Assembly (NCBI GenBank): GCA_963853835.1
Contig: OY970822.1
Location: 83,123,135 to 83,187,134, forward strand
Reading direction: 5' to 3'
Source of the DNA: Calendula officinalis
Lineage: Eukaryota; Streptophyta; Magnoliopsida; Asterales; Asteraceae
DNA: 64,000 bases
Within the stretch, counting starts at the first letter, position 1; each line of letters begins with the position of its first letter. The translations under genes and the position numbers were made by a program. Below, piece after piece: positions 1 to 11,005 of this stretch. The notes under the pieces are model-generated. The model was given only the letters and a program-made list of their open reading frames with translations, searched no databases and was not told the DNA's origin.

Positions 1-2
1 CA

Positions 3-1938
3 TGGAATCCTGCTGCCCAAACAGCCTTTGAACAGCTCAAAACAACAATGACAACTCCTCCGTTGCTTGCCCTCCCCGATTTCTCCCAACCCTTCGAGAT
101 CGTGTGTGACGCCTCGGGTTTTGGATTAGGTGTTGTGCTTATGCAATCCAAAAAGCCAAATGCTTATTTCAGCAAGGCAATTTCGGACAAAACGTTATCA
201 AAATCTGCGTATGAAAAAGAGATGATGGCTCTGGTTCTTGCAATTCAACATTGGCGTCCTTACTTGTTAGGCCGCTCTTTCACAGTTTACACTGATCAAA
301 AGAGTCTCCGTCACCTTTTGGATCAGCGCATAACTACTACCGATCAACAAAACTGGCTTGTTAAACTTCCGGGTTACCAATTTTCCATTTCTTACAAACC
401 GGGTCGAGATAATTCCGCTGCAGATGCTTTATCTCGGTGTACCGAAAACCCGGAACTTCGATCTCTGTTATCTTTCCCACAGTGGCTAGACGGTACCACA
501 TTACTTGAAGGGCTCGATTCCGACACCAAACTCCAAAAGATCATGACCGATCTGCGCAGCGATCCTCAATCTCACCTGGGATTTTCTATCTCATCAATGA
601 CAAATTATACCATAAAGGGAAACTGGTCATCTCAGCCTCCTCACCATGGATCCCTAAATTGATGGCTGAATTTCACAATAGCCCAACGGGGGGCCACCCG
701 GGATTCTACCGCACCTACCGTCGCCTGGCAGCACAAGTATTCTGGTTCGGTATGACAAAAGCCATCAAAGCTTATGTCCAAGCTTGCGACACTTGTCAAC
801 GGTACAAACACTCAACCCTCGCTCCGGCGGGTCTACTTCAGCCACTCCCCATTCCTACTGCTATTTGGGAGGACATCTCCCTTGACTTCATCACCGGCCT
901 ACCAAAATCAAAAGGGTACGACATCATCCTCGTTATTGTCGATCGATTATCTAAGTACTGCCATTTCGTTCCATTAAAACACCCCCTGACCGCCCGCACT
1001 CTTGCTGAGGTTTTTGTTAAAGAGGTAGTCCACCTCCACGGCCTCCCCAAAACGCTCCTTAGTGATTGTGATCCCTCCTTTCCTAAGCAAATTCTCGCAA
1101 GAGATCGTCAAACTTCAGGGCAGCCAACTGAAGTTAGCTCCGCGTACCACCCCGAAACTGACGGACAAACTGAGGTCGTTAATCGCAGCCTTGAAACTTA
1201 CCTTCGATGTCCTTCGATGTTTCGCTACAGAGCAGCCAAAATTGTGGTCTTTCTGGTTACCGTGGGCCGAATTCTAGCATAACACAGCATATCATGTGTC
1301 TACCAACACCACCCCCTTCCATATCGTGTATGGTAGACCTCCACCCACGATATTTCAGTTCGTTCCTGGGGGAGTAAAATGTGAAACAGTCGCCATCGAT
1401 CTTTCCGACAGAGATGAGGCTCTGGCCCAACTAAAGTATCATTTGAATCGGTCCCAATCCTACATGAAATCCACAGCAGACAAACACCGTCGGGACGTCG
1501 AGTTTTCACCGGGAGATTGGGTATTTCTAAAGTTACGAACACACCGACAACAATCTGTGGTGCGCCGTATAAACAAGAAACTTTCTGCTCGTTTTTACGG
1601 GCCCTTCTTCATCATAGAAAAAGTAGGATCAGTTGCTTATCGCCTTCAATTACCAGATAATGCAAAAATACACTCGGTCTTTCATGTCTCGCTCCTCAAA
1701 CGAGCAATTGGCTGCCACCACCCAGTTACCTCCGGGACTGGAAATGGACCCCACTGAGCCACCACAACCCATCAAATGCCTAGCCTCCCGTACCACCGAT
1801 ATTGCGGGCATCCCCACTGAACAGTGGTTAATCCAGTGGGCAGACAAAGATATCTCTGAAGCTACTTGGGAAGACACAATCCAGTTCCAAACGTCTTTCC
1901 CAAACTTCAGGAGGAGGGGACAGGTGTACGGTGATTAG
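3..1938 (+). pseudogene. Decayed Ty3/gypsy chromovirus pol (RNase H, integrase, chromodomain)
   Basis: This is the 3' half of a retrotransposon polyprotein, entering from the left window edge in the frame of base 3. RNase H (about 100-450) shows VCDASG, YTDQKSL and ADALSR. The integrase zinc region (about 665-810) has the H-H-C-C spacing ending CDTCQRY. The integrase core (about 870-1200) keeps DFITGLPK, an SDxDP motif and ETDGQTE. The end (about 1815-1930) reads like a chromodomain (QWLIQWADK, ATWED), which marks a chromovirus. The reading frame is broken: shifts near 575-585, 1065, 1130 and 1710, a 10-bp tandem duplication near 1208-1228, and an in-frame TAG at 1275-1277 where a tryptophan codon is expected. 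It is non-functional. Reverse transcriptase and gag lie outside the window, if they survive. Family assignment is firm; the lineage within chromoviruses is not. Confidence 0.9.
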
Positions 1939-2190
1939 GCCACATGGTTGTTATGATGTAATAAAGTAATCTATATAATATCGAGCAGGGATTGGGTAGT
2001 GGGGCATGATAGAATATTTCTGTTAAGATTGTATCGGCTATCTCTAGCTTGGACAGGAAGGTCACCATTGTTGGTTCCTTCTCTGCTTTTGTATTTGATT
2101 TCTATTACTAGTTTATTGAAATCATTTGGCTATCGTTTCTTGTTAATTCTCTGCATTTTCTCCTCTTGATATCGATATCCCTATCACACA
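1925..2190 (+). repeat. Possible 3' LTR of the left-edge gypsy element
   Basis: A purine-rich stretch at about 1908-1922 directly follows the chromodomain and resembles a polypurine tract. The next 265 bases have no coding potential and end with a CA near 2189, a plausible short LTR. There is no second LTR in the window to confirm its limits and I see no clear target-site duplication, so both ends are guesses. Confidence 0.3.
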
Positions 2191-3114
2191 AAGAACACAG
2201 AGATCTACATGGTTTTCTGAATACATTTAGCAAGAAATACCATCTTTTGACTAGGATTAAGATTTCCACAATTCTGAATATTGGTAATGCAGGTGGACAA
2301 TTGACCCACCATTAGAGGTGACGGTGCCAGCAAACCAAACACCGTGGCCCGTTGTACCCCTTGAACTTACATATAAATCCGAGAAATCGATCCAAGAAAA
2401 CGCCCTCAGCAACCCAACAAAAACTTGAACACCAACATCAAGACGTGGTAAGAGAAAACACGAATCTAGAACTACTAATGAAGAAAGAAACGAAAAGTAG
2501 ATTGAGTTTTCCTAAGAAAGAGGTGTTTGAGTTATATCTATTCATAGCATTCAACATACACAGGGCACTTATGTAATTTCCAATCCTATTTGATTCAATT
2601 GGTTTTTATAGCCTGCTTTATTATGCATTCGGACTCTTTTAACATTTACAAACCGAATGTCGCCATACCATTTTAAACCAATCAGGTTTAAATTTTTTAC
2701 AATTTGCTAAATCACCATTTGAAAAAATCTTCCTAAAAAGCGAGTCCGTCTCCTACCCAAAAAGCGAGTCAGTCTCCTAATTAAAATCCTTAGAGAAAAT
2801 GGTGTTGGATTAAAGATTCAACCAGGTTCTAAAAGCAGCTCGCCCGACATCCACATAATCAGGAGACAAACTTGCTTTTTGATGATATGCTATGATATCC
2901 ACAATTTGATAAATCAACTTATTTAATCTATCATTTCTTACAGTTTGATTACTTTTTGGGAAATTGATCCTAATGCCAACAGTCATTCACTACTACTATA
3001 TGTAGCAGGATAATAAAAATTGAGCACTAAAACATGACAAATATTTATCAATCATGTATGTAACGAACTAATGTACCTTACTTGATCACATCTACAACAG
3101 ACCGTGGCTCGTGA
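2191..3114. other. Spacer without a recognisable gene
   Basis: AT-rich spacer. A short imperfect direct duplication of about 23 bp with the core AAAAAGCGAGTC lies at about 2735-2780. No ORF shows a recognisable domain. Confidence 0.5.
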
Positions 3115-4041
3115 GGTGCTATTTGTTTTTTTATAGCAAAAAAATCTGCGGTCTGCGGACCACATCTGTCATGATCTGCACCAAAAAGCTGGACCAAAGG
3201 TCTGCAGAATAGATAAAAAATTTTGTTTGTTTTTTTAAACACAAAAGGTCTGCAAGACTGCAACAAGACAATTAGGGCAAAATTAAGGTTAAATTGGGGA
3301 TAAAATTAGGGCAAAATTGGGGATGAAATTAGGGCAAAAAATTGAGAGAGAGAGGCGGAGAGAGAAGCAGAGAGAGAGAGAGGCGGAGGGAGAGATCGCG
3401 TCGGAGAGAGGCGGAGAGAGAGAGATCGTGACGGAGAGAGAGGCGGAGAGAGAGAGGCGGAGGGAGAGAGAGATCGCGATGGAGAAGGAGGGTGAGCGAG
3501 AGAGAGCCCGACGGAAAAGGAGGCTGAGCGAGAGAGAGCCCGACGGAGAAGGAGGCTGAGCGAGAGAGAGCCCCACGGAGAAGGAGGCTGAGAGAGAGAG
3601 AGCCCGACAGAGAATGAGGCTGAGAGAGAGAGCGCGACGGAGAGAGAAGAGGAGAGAGAGAGCGTGACTGAGAAGAGGTCGCCGGAGAAAAGGTCACCGG
3701 AGAAGGAGATCGCGACGGAGGAGGCTGAGAAGAGGTCGCCGGAGAAGACGAAGACGCCGGAGAAAAGGAAGCCGGAGAGATGTATGTGCGTGAACGAGGA
3801 GAGATGAACGATGAGAGTAGATTTTGAGATTTTGGGATAATTTTGGAGATTTGGTGGTTTTGTGTCTGGAAGCACCAAAAAGCTACCTTTCAAGTCTGCA
3901 CCACACAGACTTTGGGCAGACATTTTTTTTGTCTGCGGGCTTCTAAAAAACAAACATCTGCAAGAGTGTTTTTCTGCACGTGGTCTGCGCCGCGCAGACA
4001 AAAGATTTCACGGATCTTTTTCAAAAAAAACAAACAGCACC
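3115..4041. mobile_element. PIF/Harbinger-like nonautonomous DNA transposon
   Basis: Terminal inverted repeats begin GGTGCTATTTGTTTTTTT at the left and GGTGCTGTTTGTTTTTTT when the right end is read in reverse. The right end is followed by TTA and the left is preceded by TGA, compatible with a degraded 3-bp TWA target duplication of the Harbinger class. Sub-terminal copies of TCTGC/GCAGA motifs occur at both ends. No transposase is encoded; the interior is a purine-rich minisatellite. The long ORFs here on both strands are products of low complexity. Confidence 0.6.
3340..3790. repeat. Purine-rich (GA) minisatellite inside the Harbinger-like element
   Basis: About 450 bases are almost purely purine on the + strand. 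They are built of GAGAGAGAGGCGGA units, followed by longer repeats of roughly 30-36 bases carrying GAGAGAGCCCGACGGA. Translations on the minus strand give only Ser/Leu/Arg-rich repeats, so these are not genes. Such homopurine tracts can form triplex (H-DNA) structures and are prone to length change. Confidence 0.85.
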
Positions 4042-4044
4042 TTA

Positions 4045-4649
4045 ATTAGTGAATTGGGCTTAGGTACTCCCTGTTTTTAGATTTCTTAAGAGCCTATAAA
4101 ATAGCTAACGTAGTAGCCCAAAAAACAAGCCCAATTTCATTTCTTCTAGGTAAGTGACTCGAATGAAATTGACTCGATCAGTCTCTTTATCTCTCAATAA
4201 GTCAATATCGACATGTGCAAACGGGACCAAGAATCGGCTGGAATTGTCAAACTGAACTGATCCGGATGAGCTATCAGGTTTGATTATCGGTTCTAATTTT
4301 CAAGCAAAGTCAGTTATCGGTCCAGTCCAAGACGCCATCGGTTAGGTCCTCGGTCAGGCCAAAATCATTTTCTCAGTTTGTTGATCCGTTCTGATTCCAA
4401 GCGGTATGGTGCGTTTCGGTTATTGGACCATGTAGAAGCCTTTTTGAATGGTGGTTTGAGCAATAACTTGTTAATTGTGACAACCACATTTTCTCGTAAT
4501 CCAACTCCATCTACAAGCGATTCCAGATAGAACTTAGAGAAAACGTTACAAGACACGATAAGATGTAATGCAACTACTTTAATATCTCTATTAATAAATT
4601 AGATAGTTCTACTTTGACCAAAATCGGAGACCTTTGACCAAAACAGATA
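4045..4649. other. Spacer with a dispersed CGGTTC-rich repeat
   Basis: Bases about 4205-4400 carry motifs such as TTATCGGTTCTAATTTT and GTGCAAACGGGACCAAGAATCG. Related sequence recurs at about 42,640-42,760, so this is a dispersed repeat, probably a decayed nonautonomous transposon. No gene is seen. Confidence 0.45.
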
Positions 4650-4952
4650 CTTCCTCCGTTTTAAAAATAAGTGATACAAATTAGCTTACACGGTTCTTGA
4701 GGCAAAAGATTATAATGATGGTTAAATTAGATTAATTGGATGATTAGTGGGGAATGAGTCCTACACTTTTTGAATAAAGTGGGGTTAATGATGTTTAAAA
4801 GTAAAAGTAAGGGTAAATGAGTCATTTCACTTTGTTAAAGTAGATAGTTAATAGGTGTGAGTCCCATCATATTTTTCCAAATAAAGAAAGTTTCAAAGTG
4901 TATCATTTATTTTGAAATACCCTAAAATAGAAAATGTATGAAACAGAGGAAG
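4650..4952. mobile_element. Stowaway-type MITE (303 bp)
   Basis: The element begins CTTCCTCCGTTTTAAAAATA and ends with the near-inverted copy GAAACAGAGGAAG. It is flanked by TA on both sides (4648-4649 and 4953-4954). The CTCCCTCCGT-like terminus and TA duplication are hallmarks of Stowaway/Tc1-mariner MITEs. It is noncoding. A longer related copy lies at 45,952-47,236. Confidence 0.8.
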
Positions 4953-4954
4953 TA

Positions 4955-5369
4955 TGAGATATGCACGACTAATCTTATGTAAATGGCACATGGCTCAATC
5001 ATTCTACAAAATGTGACGATCATTTTCATAGGTGGGAATGGAGTTTTAGTGGAGGCTATGAAAGTAGGGCCATGAAGTTGGGTCATCCAGCTGTTACATT
5101 GACCTGGATCTGAAAAGGATGTTAATATTTTTTAATGTTAATGTTTTTAAGCCTCTAATTAAAAACCATTACTTCAATTTGAATACTAAAAGTCAAATAG
5201 GTTTCTTCTATGCATTTGCATTTTATTGGATTAGATCAGATCAGATCTAATTTTAAATATTCGAGCAGTTGTAGTATCACTTTCTTGCCATCTTTCCGTT
5301 TTTCCAACTACCAGAAATAAAAATCTGATTAAAGGTCTATTTTTTGGTTGTAAGCGAACCATTTGTTCA
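4955..5369. other. 5' flank of the DUF247 gene
   Basis: AT-rich sequence directly upstream of the DUF247 start codon. I see no certain TATA box or other defined promoter element, and no ORF of interest. Confidence 0.4.
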
Positions 5370-6917
5370 ATGGTGGCTGTATTCAACAAGGAGCTATTAA
5401 GCTGGTACTTAATCACCTTAAAACTCAAAGAAGCCGTAGATGCCGGAATCCCCAGTTCTAGCCGTTCGATCGACTCCCCAAATCAACAGCCGTTAAATTC
5501 ACTTCAAATTGAAATCAACGGCGATTCCGACAACCCAAAAGAAGGCCCAAAATCCCCAGAATCCGAATGGATGATCACCGTCAGAGAAAAACTCGATCTT
5601 GCACAAAAGGATGACGTGGCAGGCACATGGGGAAAGCTCTGCATCTATAAAGTTCCTCAATATTTACGCGATGGTGAAGATAAAGCTTACATCCCAAACA
5701 TCGTCTCTTTAGGCCCATATCATCATGGGAAAAAACGTCTTCGGCCCATGGACCGTCATAAATGGCGGGCTTTTTACCAGATTCTTAAACGTGGTAATCA
5801 AGATGCTAAACTTTATCTTAATTCCATCAAAGAACTTGAAGAACAAGCACGTGACTGTTACGAAGGACAGATTACCGTTAGTAGTAATGAATTTGTGGAA
5901 ATTATGGTTCTTGATGGATGTTTTCTTCTCGAGCTTTTTCGTGGGGCAGCCGAAGGGTTTATGAAACTCGGGTATTCTCGATGTGATCCTGTTTTTGCAA
6001 TGCGTGGATCTATGCATTCGATTCAAAGAGATATGATAATGCTCGAGAATCAGATCCCGTTATTTATACTTGACCGGTTACTCGGGCTGCAATTCGGGCA
6101 GCCCGGTCAGAAAGGGCTGGTGGCGAGACTAGCCCTACAGTTTTTCGACCCTTTAATGCCGACAGACGAACCGTTGACCAAAAGTAGCATGAATAGAATG
6201 GCATCCAGCCCAACCCCGTTTGACCCGTTGTCTGACCAAGATTATCTCCACTGCCTTCACGTGTTTAGACAAAGTTTGTTACAGTCGGGACCACGGCCCG
6301 AACCGAGAAGATGGATCAAGAGATGGTCTCATAACAGTCGGGTTGCTGACAAAAGAAGAACACAGCTTATACACTGTGTAACCGAGCTTAAAGAAGCCGG
6401 AATCAAATTCAAGAAACGAAAAACCGACCGTTTTTGGGATATCAAATTCGAAAACGGGGTTTTAAAGATACCTCGATTATTAATCCACGATGGAACAAAA
6501 TCACTTTTTCTTAACCTAATTGCATTCGAGCAATCTCATTTAGATTGCGGGAATGAAATCACATCATACGTTATCTTTATGGATAATTTGATAAACTCGC
6601 AAGAGGATGTCGGGTACCTTCATTACTGTGGGATTTTTGAGCATTGGTTAGGGAGTGATGCTGACGTGGCGGATCTGTTTAATCGGTTATGTCAAGAGGT
6701 TGTTTTTGACATTAACAATAGTTATCTTTCTGAGTTGTCGGAGAAGGTTAATCGGTTTTATAATCACAGGTGGAATTCGTGGAGAGCGAGTTTAATGCAT
6801 AATTATTTTAGTAATCCTTGGGCTATTATTTCATTCTTTGCAGCTGTGGTTTTGTTGATTCTCACTGCTGCACAAACGTTTTATGGCGTTTATGGGTATT
6901 ATAGGCCACCTTCATGA
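5370..6917 (+). CDS. DUF247 / UPF0481 membrane-anchored protein
   Basis: Single-exon gene encoding 515 residues. The DUF247 domain runs from about residue 90 to 490, with the typical signatures YKVPQYLR, PNIVSLGPYHHG, IMVLDGCFLLELFR and MLENQIPLFIL. A hydrophobic helix (about 485-505, NPWAIISFFAAVVLLILTAA) followed by a short tail gives the usual C-terminal membrane anchor. Length is at the long end for the family. The start at MVAVFNKELLSWYL is chosen because the amphipathic leader follows directly and no better upstream ATG is in frame. The biochemical role of DUF247 proteins is unknown; some grass members act in pollen self-incompatibility, which cannot be inferred here. It converges on RER1, leaving about 410 bp between the stop codons. 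The frame is intact. Confidence 0.93.
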   Translation: MVAVFNKELLSWYLITLKLKEAVDAGIPSSSRSIDSPNQQPLNSLQIEINGDSDNPKEGPKSPESEWMITVREKLDLAQKDDVAGTWGKLCIYKVPQYLRDGEDKAYIPNIVSLGPYHHGKKRLRPMDRHKWRAFYQILKRGNQDAKLYLNSIKELEEQARDCYEGQITVSSNEFVEIMVLDGCFLLELFRGAAEGFMKLGYSRCDPVFAMRGSMHSIQRDMIMLENQIPLFILDRLLGLQFGQPGQKGLVARLALQFFDPLMPTDEPLTKSSMNRMASSPTPFDPLSDQDYLHCLHVFRQSLLQSGPRPEPRRWIKRWSHNSRVADKRRTQLIHCVTELKEAGIKFKKRKTDRFWDIKFENGVLKIPRLLIHDGTKSLFLNLIAFEQSHLDCGNEITSYVIFMDNLINSQEDVGYLHYCGIFEHWLGSDADVADLFNRLCQEVVFDINNSYLSELSEKVNRFYNHRWNSWRASLMHNYFSNPWAIISFFAAVVLLILTAAQTFYGVYGYYRPPS

Positions 6918-7329
6918 TGTTTTTGTGGCGGGAGGTGATATATGCAACATAAAAAGTAGCTGAATTTTAAAGCAAATTCTACAACCATATCAAAACATAA
7001 GTTATGGTGTGTGATATACTTTTTGTGGTTTGGTTTGGTTTGCTTTGCTAAAAGAGTGTCCATTTTTTGTTATTATTTGGGGTGAAAAATGAGATTATTG
7101 TAATATTTGATGAATTACATACTTCTAATACAATTGAATAAAGATGTGCAAATAGTGACTTTGATAAAACTTAAGCTTCATTTCTCTATATGTTAGGACT
7201 AATAAGTATTATAACTATACGGAATAATCAACAAAAAGAAACAAAACCATTAAAATTAAGGTTAACTTCAATCTCTACTAAGTGTGACGGGTAATACAGG
7301 AAATGAAAAATAAGAAATTGTTCGGTCTT
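6918..7329. other. Convergent 3' regions of DUF247 and RER1 genes
   Basis: About 410 bases between two convergent stop codons. They are AT-rich with scattered AATAAA-like words, for example near 7138, and should hold both 3' UTRs. No other feature is seen. Confidence 0.5.
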
Positions 7330-8847
7330 TTAGTCTCTAGGAAGAAGACCTGTGGTTTCTGACGAAGCTGCTTTCTTTCCATCATACCTCTGTAAATAAA
7401 ATTAAAATAATATATAATAAATAAATGTGTGACAAATTTAGTTACAAGGTTGGTGTAAAATGGGGACAACTGATACCTGTTTTCCGAATGAAAATGGGAC
7501 ATATTTGTATTTGACCATATGCAGTATCTGTTTTTTCATGGTGAGAGTGAATAAAATGACCCAATAAAAAAGTAGTATCGGCCAGAAAACAGGAACATCA
7601 AATGCACTGAAGAATGTTAACACGAAAGCGATACAGAAGGCCTTTGTTATTGAGTACCTATCATTAAAAAAACAACATTATTTACATCATTAAATTCAAA
7701 GCTTTAGATCAAAAACTGTATTAACATAATAGAGATCACACATTATACAATGCTTGTATAAAATACCTAAAAAGAACATTTCTGTCAGCATTCAACTCAG
7801 CATTATACTGGTTGAACTGATTTATAGGTTACCAGGAGACCGAAATGAAACACAGAGCCATCTTTTAGCGACTCGTGTGTAAAAAACAAATGAAAAAAAT
7901 CTGACTAATACAGCACAAAAGTGAAAATATTGGTACTTTTTTTTTTGCAAGCCATTAACCCTAAAGAAAATGCTAAAAGTTGGTATCTAAATAATATTAG
8001 TCAATTTTACAAATTCAGCAAATCATCAATATGAAGAACTTATCCATTTGCTTCTAACAAGTAAGAATCCTAAATCATCTTCATGAAATTTTGTATTAAT
8101 CAAATTCAAGTAATTACATCAGTATAATCATCAGCAACAGAAAATTAGCTTTAGGATTTCGAAAATCATCAATTATCAATTACTCCACAGATATCCTCAT
8201 TTCTAGCCCTAGATTGTGCTACAAACAGAAAATGTTGATCCAATTCTTATTATTATCAACTTTCGTGTGTATATTGGTTATTTGATCCCTGATTTCAAAA
8301 TAAATCATACTCTACGTAAAACCTAAACTTAATGTAGCTAAATCAGTTGATCACTGAGTTAGTAGTTCAATTAAAATCAGAACTAGGTTAATGAATTAGA
8401 TTAAAATGATTAGATACACTATAGAAGCTGTAATTACCAGAACTTAAACTCAGGAAGACGCCGAACAAAAGGACGGAATTCATCGGTGCTCCGGGAAGGA
8501 AGAGTGGGGCCATCGGAAAGGTCTTGGAATTCCGGATCAACCTGGGGAGACAGAAAGCCTATGAGGAGATTAAGGATGTAAATCCCTAGAGCATACGAGA
8601 CGACGTAAAACCCTTGCACGAAGAGCACGCGGATAGTGTAGATGATGGCGATGACACTGAAAATGATCCACCGGTAAAGCAAAAACGGCGTTGACTTGTC
8701 GAGCAGATGTTGGAAGCGTTGTGACACCACAAAAGCCCACCGATGGAGGGCTGCTGCAGGTGTGTCCGTTGAATGCAGTGCACCTGCCGACGGTAAAGCG
8801 TCGGTATTGGGAGTAGCTGTGGCGGGGCTGGCTCCGGGATCCATCAT
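7330..8847 (-). CDS. RER1: RER1-family ER retention receptor (3 exons)
   Basis: RER1 proteins are four-pass cis-Golgi membrane receptors that return escaped ER membrane proteins. Coding exons on the minus strand are 8438-8847, 7477-7657 and 7330-7389; together 651 nt, 216 residues plus stop. Each junction has GT..AG and the phases join cleanly (W-Y-S across intron 1). Motifs are TPFLLYRW, VQGFYVVSYALGIY, LNLLIGFLSP, RRLPEFKFW, AFCIAFVLTFFSAFDVPVFW and HMVKYKYVPFSFGKQ. Hydrophobic segments match the four expected helices. The N-terminus (about 45 residues, Ala/Pro/Thr-rich) is longer than in most relatives. The start uses the first of two adjacent ATGs (8847 or 8844). The 780-bp intron 1 is AT-rich without clear genes. 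The frame is intact. Confidence 0.95.
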
Positions 8848-9283
8848 CTTTCCTACGTGATGAAACCGATTTGGGGATAAACGACTGGGACGGAATATGC
8901 CTGTGATCTTGCAAGGGTATTTTTTAGAAATAAAATTAAATGGTAAAAAATAACTAAATGTAATTTCTATTTTTGATATTAAATTTAAGAATACATTTGT
9001 TTTTAAGAGAGGGAGAGGAATATGATATTTCGTAAGGGAAATAACAATCTGTTAGTTTTGCATCTTTTTTCCACAGGGTATACGTTTTTACTATTTTTTG
9101 TGATATATTTTTTGTCACGAATTTAATTTTTTTACCTCAAAATTATTTTTTCTTAGTTCATTAAATCGAACATTGTCAGCTTTTACATGAAGAAAGAAGG
9201 CAAACGGACAACAAGTTGCGCCGCTGTCCCTTTTTGAATTGCAAAACCAATACTTCTAAAAACACCATTTGTAGATCTGGGTG
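8848..9283. other. 5' flank of RER1
   Basis: Upstream region of the minus-strand RER1 gene, AT-rich beyond about 8930. No certain core promoter motif was identified and no ORF with recognisable content. Confidence 0.4.
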
Positions 9284-9736
9284 TCATAACATTACTATGC
9301 TGCTATGCATAACATGTTGGAATCTGTTAAGAAGCTCCACTGCCTCGGGCGCAAAGAAACCAAAAGTGTCAAATGCAAAAGGAATGAACACGTGTTGATT
9401 TTCAATGCATGCTTTCTCGTGCTTTGTCACTTTACACGAGGCGGCTTTCAAAGCAGCTTGTCCTATTGTAACACCCCGACTACCCAAACCCACGAGAGGA
9501 GAAACTCGGGTTAGATCCACACACGCGTGTTTCCCTCCAACCCATCCAAAAACTACAATGTCAGTAGGTCTAAGTGTGGATCTTCTATCCAAGTGGTCAG
9601 TCAAAAAGTTCACTGGAGCTTTTTTCTTAGCGGAGATCCCGACACGCCTACATATGTCATAAAGAACGTCTCTAACCATATCTTCATTTCTTTCATTTCG
9701 AATATAAGGACACAAATATCTTCGAAAAATATCCAT
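9284..9736 (-). pseudogene. Fragment of a plant reverse-transcriptase-associated repeat ORF
   Basis: A 150-residue open frame containing the blocks VRDVLYDICRRVGISAKK, RPTDIVVFGW, KHACVDLT and HVFIPFAFDTFGFFAPEA. This pattern resembles the C-terminal part of uncharacterised proteins scattered in many plant genomes, often annotated near reverse-transcriptase-like domains. I recall that resemblance from memory and cannot confirm it. The fragment has no catalytic domain, begins abruptly, and is followed directly by a MITE, so it is most likely a dead repeat remnant rather than a host gene. Confidence 0.45.
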
Positions 9737-9784
9737 TTCTAATTCCTATACTCAAAAATCGCAGCCCCAAAAATGTTTCTACTA

Positions 9785-10253
9785 ATAACTTAGAGCATCT
9801 ACAACTATACTCTATTTCTTTATTTTAAAGTTTTTTCTTTTTAAACCATACTTTATAACCGTACTCTATTTTAGAGGGGTGAAAAATGCATTTATATTTA
9901 GAGTGGGGGAAAATGTCTCTATTCATGGACCTCACGCATATTTTGTGAATGTAAATATTATTGGAATGTAAGTCCTACTAATTTTGAAGAATTTTATAAC
10001 CGTACTCTATTTTAGAGGGGTGAAAAATGCATTTATATTTAGAGTGGGGGAAAATGTCTCTATTCATGGACCTCACGCATATTTTGTGAATGTAAATATT
10101 ATTGGAATGTAAGTCCTACTAATTTTGAAGAATTTTATAGGGATGGATAAAGTGTATGGTTGAAGTTGAGATTTGTTTAGAATAAATGGATCCATCATCT
10201 ATCTTTATAGAGTAAATTTTATAAAGAAAAGAGTTGAAGATGCTCTTAGTTAT
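9785..10253. mobile_element. MITE with 28-bp inverted ends and an internal duplication
   Basis: The left end reads ATAACTTAGAGCATCTACAA and the right end, read in reverse, ATAACTAAGAGCATCTTCAA; similarity continues for about 28 bases. The element is noncoding and AT-rich. The superfamily is uncertain because the target duplication merges with the inverted repeat (possibly TTA/TAA, Harbinger-like). The host ORF fragment ends just before it. Confidence 0.7.
9854..10136 (+). repeat. Tandem duplication, two copies of a 141-bp unit
   Basis: The unit starts TATAACCGTACTCTATTTTA and recurs exactly 141 bases later; the copies appear identical when read side by side. Both lie inside the MITE at 9785-10253, so the element grew by internal duplication after or during its spread. 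Confidence 0.9.
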
Positions 10254-10289
10254 GTTTAGATAAATCGTTAAAATGACAATTGTTACAAG

Positions 10290-11005
10290 CAATGTTTTCG
10301 CAACCGGGTTCAACCGGCCGGTCGAACCGGTTGAACCGGGTTTTAGTGCAAAGGCCGGGCCAACAAAGAACGGGTCAATAGGCATTTTTGAACCGGAAAA
10401 GACCGGCCGGTTTTGGATCAAACCCGGGTTGAACCAGCGATCCGGGTCTCACATATCCGAAACCCACACTAACTCAAGATTGCTGGTGTCCTTATTTATA
10501 CACTAGTGAGTTTGCTGATAAAGATTCCAGCAGCGATGTGGGATAAACCCACTCTATGAAAAAATAAGCAAAAGAAATAGATTTCTCATAGAGATTCAAA
10601 CTTCTTGCCCTCTGAATAAATAGCAACGTGTTATTCATCTCATGGAGTTACATGTTTGATTAGAAATTATTGTCCAATATGACAAAAAGATAAAAACATC
10701 TTGAGAAGATTATTTGAAGGATTATGTAAGCAATAATATATTCAGATAAAAGTTGTTTGTTTAAGATGGATCATTTAACTGTTACACAAATTTAGTTTAA
10801 ATACCATGTTTTAGAAAAGATTTGAAATAATATTTCTAACATTATTTTATGGCAAATGGTGAAAACATATGCCTCATAGGGTCTAGATCTATGAAATCAG
10901 AAGAACATTCGTTGCAATGTAATTAATATTGTAATCCGGTTCAACCGGTTCGGCCGTTTTTAGAGCATTGGCCGGTTCGATTCAAAATCCGGATTTTAAA
11001 ACATT
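10290..11005. mobile_element. TIR element rich in AACCGG, with possible 9-bp target duplication
   Basis: The ends are near-inverted: AATGTTTTCGCAACCGGGTT at the left and AATGTTTTAAAATCCGG in reverse at the right. Sub-terminal GGTTCAACCGG palindromes lie at both ends (10,305-10,345 and 10,935-10,980). Flanks TGTTACAAG (10,281-10,289) and GATTACAAG (11,006-11,014) match at 7 of 9 positions, compatible with a Mutator-like duplication. No transposase is encoded. A similar element lies in the oxidoreductase intron at about 44,107-44,765. Confidence 0.6.

Noticed and set aside
3289..4001. Long Ser/Leu/Arg-rich and Glu/Arg-rich ORFs on both strands
   Set aside because: They are produced by the GA minisatellite; no domain, no start context, and open in several frames at once.
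5370..6917. DUF247 gene as a self-incompatibility determinant
   Set aside because: DUF247 is a large family and nothing nearby (such as a partner small secreted protein gene) supports that role.
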